From NCBI RefSeq assembly GCF_000699445.3, contig NC_067195.1:80532569-80596568 (forward strand): DNA of 64,000 nucleotides, read 5' to 3'. The notes below the pieces were generated by a model. That model saw only the letters and a list, made by a program, of their open reading frames with translations, searched no databases and was not told the origin of the DNA. The position numbers and the translations under genes are program-made. Each line of letters begins with the position of its first letter. Positions within the stretch are counted from its first letter, which is position 1. Below, in pieces: positions 58,246 through 64,000 of this stretch. The stretch comes from Schistosoma haematobium. Taxonomy: Eukaryota; Platyhelminthes; Trematoda; Strigeidida; Schistosomatidae.

Positions 58246-58635
58246 TCATTTTTATCTGAACTTTTCACACATATTTCTGGTTAATACAAGCTCCAGTTTA
58301 AACATTTTTTGACATCACCAAGTGAATTGGATGGTGTTGTTAATTCATTTATATGAAAAATGTGAACAAATATTTTTTAAACCAATGTACTATTGTTTTC
58401 TTTGACTACTTATATGTTATTCCCTAGATTCCCTGTTAATTTATTATTATTGTGTGAAAGAGTTGGAATATGAAAATGTTTTGGTTATGTGTTGTATTTA
58501 TACATAGTTGATTAAAATGAACTGAAACACCTAGGAAAAGATCATCTTCTTAGACGTCATTTTTCGTTACGATATTATAAATTCACACTGTTTTACATGT
58601 ACACGACATGTGTTGCTATGATGGATTGAAAGTTC

Positions 58636-59145
58636 TGTTATAACTTGTGGTTTTGTGCCCCTATCAATATAATGATGTAATGATATCACCAATTAGAGGA
58701 CAGTGATTTATCGACCAAACCAATGACACACAAACACGTACGAGCAGTCTAGAGTCCTTATCGGTCCTTCTTACTGTCTAGCCTTGCCTGTTGAGTTCAG
58801 AACACCAATCTCAGCCTCTACGATATGAATCATTTATTTCAAACATACTGGATTTATATGCAAACCAAACAGACTACATCGTACCATAAGATAGAAAACA
58901 CCATTTGTACAAGATCTAGTCGACAGTGGCTGTGAATGTGGGAGACCGTAATTAATAGACTGGGCATAACTCAAGAATGGTAAATCGTATAATAATAGTC
59001 TGTGTGTCAAAATAAAGCTTATAATAAGAGGGATATGAAAGTGAATAGTTTAGTACTCGTATATTTCGTACAGTCGTTGATCGGAAAGCGAAGCAAAACG
59101 AAGTGACTCGTGATGGAGAAGGAGAGTGAGCCAACTCCGTTTAAC
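58636..59145 (-). mobile_element. LTR-2 copy
   Basis: The left edge TGTTATAAC at 58636 is the complement of an LTR-2 AACA end. Landmarks include GACAGTGGCTGTGAATGTGG, TCATTTATTTCAAACATACT and AATAAAGCTTATAATAAG. The right edge is uncertain; no TSD was found. Confidence 0.65.
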
Positions 59146-59149
59146 CAAG

Positions 59150-60893
59150 CATGTATTGATATTTATGGTCGAACTAAAATAGGTTACAGACACATGATGA
59201 TTAGGATCAGTTATTAGCACACATATAACCATATAAAAACAGTCACGATTAATGTGCGAATTAGTGACAGTGTAAACATGTGGCTTGAAAAGAATGAATA
59301 GATTAATCTGTCCAGAGGCTAAAATAACCTATGTAGGCCAGACATAGTGCCATCTCCTACAACATTAATTTCTTCATTTATTTTAGCTGTCTTTTCTTCG
59401 AACCTAATCTGTAAACTCACAAGTTATAACTTGTTTCACATTGGCTAATAGATTGATTCCATTCCAATGTCTACTGATTGATAAATCATCTAGCTCTCGA
59501 GCTTCTAAAAATTGTCTACCTTTCTCTGTTTTTTTCTGTTCCGTGTTTTGGCATTAATTCAATCAAAAACATATCCCTACTTATTAAAATGCAATTAAAT
59601 AAGATTTGGAATGGTGTCTTGTTAAGAATTGTTTACGAAAATCAGATATTGAAGAGAAGTTATGTGATAATTGGCTAGTGAAAAGTGCCAAGGTGAAGAT
59701 AATTCTCCGCTTGATACCTATTAAGAGCAGAATAATTAAGTTGTAATAATATCAAATAATCGTTTGAAAAAAACGATGGACTGTGGAATATAAAAAGGAA
59801 GGCTAAAACTATGAAAGAATGAGGGACTGAACTCGCTGCTTTTATACCCAAATTTTACAGTCGAACGTGTGGATATCAATGGACTCTGCTGTATATAAGT
59901 TTTTAATTTACATCCTTCTTGGGATAATTCTTCTGACTTTATGTATGATTTTCAAAGAGGCTTCTGACGAGATAGCTTCTTAAGGAATCATGGAAGTCAG
60001 TCAAAAGCTTAATTATGGAGAGTTTATTCAATTATGGTCAGTTTACTCCGATTATTACATAGCTTCCTTTCAATATCTGGTTTTCGTCAATAATACATAA
60101 CAAAACACCACTCTAAGTTTCTTAATTATTCAAAACCATTCTTTTTACTATATACTATTATTTTAGTAAATAACGTTAACTATAAATACAGTAGCACAAC
60201 TGAAGTAAGGAGAATCGTCGTCGTCTTCGTTTTACTTCGATGACACAATGGGTCTCTTCTGTTGTTTCAATTTATATCCTGTCATTTGACAGATATGTTA
60301 CTCAGGTGAATATGAATGGAGTAGATGGTTACTCTGTCCGATATAGCACTTTTCATAGTTGCTTGAATGTATCTTTTAGACTAAATTGCGTCTATCTTCT
60401 CGTCGTTGTGACCTTTATCATGAATAGTGATGACTGAAAAAAGTTTGTTCGGTCATGAGCCACACTTATTCCTACTAACCTTCATAATCTGTTTGTAATC
60501 TCAAGGATATTCTTCATGCATCACAGGTTTGATGAGCGTTTGTTTATGAATCGGGTGGTGATTTCTCGAGCGTCCAATTAGCACAAAACAACGTAAAAGG
60601 TAGTCTGATTTTCTGCTGTCTATAATCTAGAAAGAAAGAATTTAGATATAAATTTCGGCTTACTGAATATGTAATAAAGTAGTATATCGTAACCAAGAGA
60701 AGTCTTGATTTCAATGATCATGATACCATAGTTCACTCAACGATTTAAGAAACGAATAAAATACAACCCACGATTACCTTTCAATATCTATTTTTGTCTT
60801 AGTAATCTGGTAGTTTTCCCGCGATAGGATCATTCTTATGCCAATTGGTTACGAAAATTACAATCTGTTACATTGTGTCCTCAACAAATTTCT
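59150..60893. other. Intergenic, nothing recognised
   Basis: Several 60-66 codon frames without known motifs; no repeat family assigned. Confidence 0.35.
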
Positions 60894-60907
60894 TGATAAT
60901 AAAGTAA

Positions 60908-61030
60908 TGATAAAGTCCCATACTAGGACGAAACGACTGTCCAGTGCTTCCAGGTTTTCCATGGTGGTCTAGCTTCAATTGACTCATGATTTCAATCTGT
61001 GAAATTTCTAACATCTCCACAAACCCCTTC
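60908..61030 (+). mobile_element. SINE-A tail insertion with 14-bp TSD
   Basis: Flanked by TGATAATAAAGTAA (60894-60907 and 61031-61044). Begins inside the hammerhead body (AGTCCCATACTAGGACGAAA), keeps GTCC/GGAC, GAAAC and GTCCAGTGC, then the complete 3' region to CCCCTTC. This long clean TSD marks it as one of the younger insertions. Confidence 0.95.
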
Positions 61031-61044
61031 TGATAATAAAGTAA

Positions 61045-62070
61045 GTGTTTTTCTGTGATTTCGAACGTAAAACCAGTTCGTAATACTCAAACGAAGAAGT
61101 ATTTCTTTCAATGAATAATCATTCAAATATGCTCATTTACTAATATTTCATACTTTTTATTGGTCGGAATATTATGAGTCACGAACTCTTAACTCATGAA
61201 AACAAGTATTCAAATGATTGGGTATTTCGTTTTGGTCTGAGACGAAGCAGTTATTTGATGCTTCACAGATTTCACTAGTTGTCTAGCCAAAGTCATTCTG
61301 TGGTGTAAAACATCGAATTCACGAAACATTCTACATTTCCTGAAAAAAGCATAACTACTTTTAAATCAATAAACGTTGAAATAAAATTACAAAAACCTTT
61401 ACAACATGAAAATAAAAAGTTCAAAGTGTTTATTTTCACTAATAAAGATAGATCAAGTTGTATTTCACTGTATACGAAAATCAGATATTAAATAACTGTA
61501 TGTTAACTAACTTAATAAATGGTCGGATGTAATCACTTTATTCATAGTAAAACAGTTTCGTTGAGTGAACACTGACACTATGATGTTAGTACATCTAATC
61601 CGCTCGCATTCGTTTTTTCAAGTTTACATGTGGCTCACTGACTATTAGTGCTAAATAACACGAAAGATGAGCCAAATATAGTTTCCTATAGATCCCCTCC
61701 AAATACAACCGACTTATATATATCAATATAGTTCACGAGATGTCGAGTTGATTACACTAGTGACTGTATTGTAACTTGATTGATAGAATGAAATCAGCAC
61801 TAAGAATGACAACATGAAATTCAGTGAAATGGTTATATATTATAAACTTTTATGAGTAGAAGTTATTTAATTATATAAAACGGACTCGAGCTGTTTCTAA
61901 TCACGTACAGTAACTGTTTATTGATTACGAAGTGATACAAAATGTTACTTACAGTTTCCTCTGCTTATTTAGATACAACTGGGGTAATATGATAAGATGT
62001 TATGTTACGATACATACAAATCTTAATATTTTAAACTCCCGTTTATTTAAAATGAATAATTTTTATTTTA
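61045..62070. other. Intergenic, nothing recognised
   Basis: AT-rich DNA; no gene or assigned repeat. Confidence 0.35.
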
Positions 62071-62071
62071 C

Positions 62072-62520
62072 ATTTCAATACAAATGTCAAGACAGTCCTA
62101 CTGTATGGGGCGGAAACTTGGACAACTACAAAAGCCATCATCCAGAAGATATAACTGTTTGTTAATGGCTGTCTACGCAAAATACTTCGGATTATTTGGC
62201 TAGATACTTTTAGCAATAACCTACTGTGGGAGAGAACAAACCGGATCCCAGTGGAGTAAGAAATCAGGATGAAGTGATGGAAGTGGATAGGACACATATT
62301 GAGGAAAGCACCCAACTGTGTCACAACTTAAACCTTCACATGGAATCCTCATGACCAAAGGAAAAGAGGAATACCAAGGAACACATTACTTCGCGAAATA
62401 GAGGCAAACATGGAGAAAATGAACAACAATTGGATAGAACTGCAAAGGATGGCCCAGGACAGAGTGGGTTGGAGAATGCTGGTCAGCGGCCTATACTCCA
62501 TTGGGAGTAACGAGCGTCAT
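62072..62520 (+). mobile_element. RTE LINE, 5'-truncated
   Basis: From TTCAATACAAATGTCAAG through GGAGAGAACAAACC to TGGGAGTAACGAGCG; the GTAA tail is missing or lost. Frameshifted C-terminal region. Confidence 0.85.
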
Positions 62521-63397
62521 AGAATAATTCAAAGAATTTAATACTAACGACTGCCTGAATAATTTACATTAGGAAATTGAACAGAAATGTATTTCTACTG
62601 CATACAAATATCATTTTTTTTGTAAGGGGATATTTATTTTACATATAGACTACTGTTGTATGAATAAAAATAAATGACAATACGATAATAACAGTAACAA
62701 CAAATATACAATTTCTCTACAAGCTTACATTTATCCACTCTATTAGTTATTTGATAATCATTAATATCCTTCATTTTCCCTTCTCATATCTAATCATATG
62801 ACATAGACAATCTAATCAGTTTGTATCATTGACAATAGTCATATGGTTTTGTTTCCAGTAGGATTGTCGAATGTCATTGAATGTCATTTTAAAAGTTAGT
62901 TCATGATATAGATGATCAAATTGTAAATGAGTAAATACTTACATAAAATAGCTATGACTATTATTAATGAGAATGAGAATGAATGTTAGTGTTGTTGTTG
63001 TTGTTCTACAAAGTTATTGTTAAATATGTTCAACTTCGGAACATACAGTATGTACGATTTGGAAAGCAACATATCTTTCAATAGATAAGTTCATAATAAA
63101 GGAATAGATTAGTTTAAGTCAAAGTAAATAGATGAAGAAAGATTAAAATCTAATTAAAGACTAGTTAAAATGATATAAAATAAGAAATAAAAAATCTGTA
63201 ATAGTAAATCTATAGGACACAGGAAATTACTACTGACAAAGAAATTTACAGTTGTATGGTCATGACAACTAGTATGTTATAAAATTGGAGTAATTTCCAA
63301 TATACAAATTCAGTTTTAAAACTTATATATAGATGAATTTGTCAGATAAAAATGACATAGTTTATTTATTTGAAAGAGTACATCACGTGAATTATTC
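62521..63397. other. Intergenic, nothing recognised
   Basis: AT-rich DNA with a GTT run near 62990-63005; no gene. Confidence 0.35.
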
Positions 63398-63512
63398 TTA
63401 CTTACTTATTCCTGTTACCCCTAGTGGAAGAGAATAGACCGCCTATCAACATTCTCCATTCAACCCTGTTCTGGGCAATCTTTCCCAATCTATTCACCTT
63501 TTTCATGTCTCA
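63398..63512 (-). mobile_element. RTE LINE, short 3' fragment
   Basis: The ACTTACTTATTCCTG tail at the left, then the complement of the conserved end up to about TTTTTCATGTCTC. Non-coding. Confidence 0.8.
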
Positions 63513-64000
63513 TACACATAGTTCCTTTTATTATCTTAAAGAGAGTAAGAACAAAGATTGGTGCAGATTAATATGAGTTCATTTTATGTCGTTAGATTCT
63601 CATCAGCTGCTTACAACCTAAAATATTCACAAATCCGAATTATTACAGTTATTGACATACTTATACATAAGAGGGTGATTAAGGATGAATATATGTATCC
63701 TGATGTAGCAAAGATTCCGTTAGAGTTAATGAGGTCATAAAATTTTGTTTCAAATGCATAAATTTTTGGAGGGAAGGTTCCAGAACATTGAGACAATGAT
63801 AAGAACTCACGGAGTTAAAAAGCACATTAGATGATTATATAATGAAGTAACAGAAAATAGATTAATGGTAATAAAGAAGGATCTGAATTGAAATCAGTCA
63901 GTTATGAATGATGTAATTTTAAGATTCACAAAGAGTTGGAATAATGAACGACGCAATAAATAAATAAAAAGAGAGGGGTTAATGTTATCAGGGCAAAGAA
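63513..64000. other. Window end, nothing recognised
   Basis: AT-rich DNA; two ~60-codon frames overlap on opposite strands and are probably chance. Confidence 0.3.

Overview
Organism. The window is AT-rich animal nuclear DNA with long introns and about three quarters interspersed repeats. Smα-type hammerhead satellite relics, RTE-clade LINEs ending in GTAA repeats, Penelope-like sequence and two conserved animal genes point to a blood fluke (Schistosoma, Trematoda). The species cannot be resolved by eye. No prokaryotic feature is present.

Genes. Two host genes are supported, both on the + strand and each built from two visible exons. (1) A BK-channel beta-subunit-like membrane protein has exons 1349-1999 and 21175-21693, 389 residues, separated by a 19.2 kb phase-0 intron. 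(2) A Pur-alpha-like nucleic-acid-binding protein has exons about 26104-26944 and 31172-31917, with a phase-1 intron of 4.2 kb. Downstream of 32.2 kb I find no convincing host exon; that half is intergenic or deep intron and is filled with transposons.

Repeats. (a) An RTE-like LINE: one near full-length disrupted copy on the - strand (49.57-52.78 kb), a second long one (39.28-42.19 kb) and about a dozen 5'-truncated pieces, several with clear target-site duplications (TSDs). (b) A tRNA-headed SINE ('SINE-A') whose body carries a hammerhead-ribozyme-like core and whose two ends are inverted copies of each other. (c) A second tRNA-like SINE ('SINE-B'). (d) Smα satellite relics with decayed hammerheads. 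(e) Two solo-LTR families: LTR-1 with perfect 5-bp TSDs, and LTR-2. (f) Penelope-like and fold-back elements, including a 1.18 kb element with about 350-bp inverted arms, each with a complete hammerhead fold, and a near-perfect 266-bp palindrome. (g) A CR1-like LINE whose 3' tails are the long TAA microsatellites.

How it fits together. The elements are deeply nested: at 5.86-7.64 kb a fold-back element holds an LTR-2 copy, which holds an RTE fragment and a SINE-A palindrome. The recurring theme is self-cleaving-RNA-like cores in at least three kinds of element. All reading was by eye; repeat edges without TSDs are good to perhaps ±20 bp.
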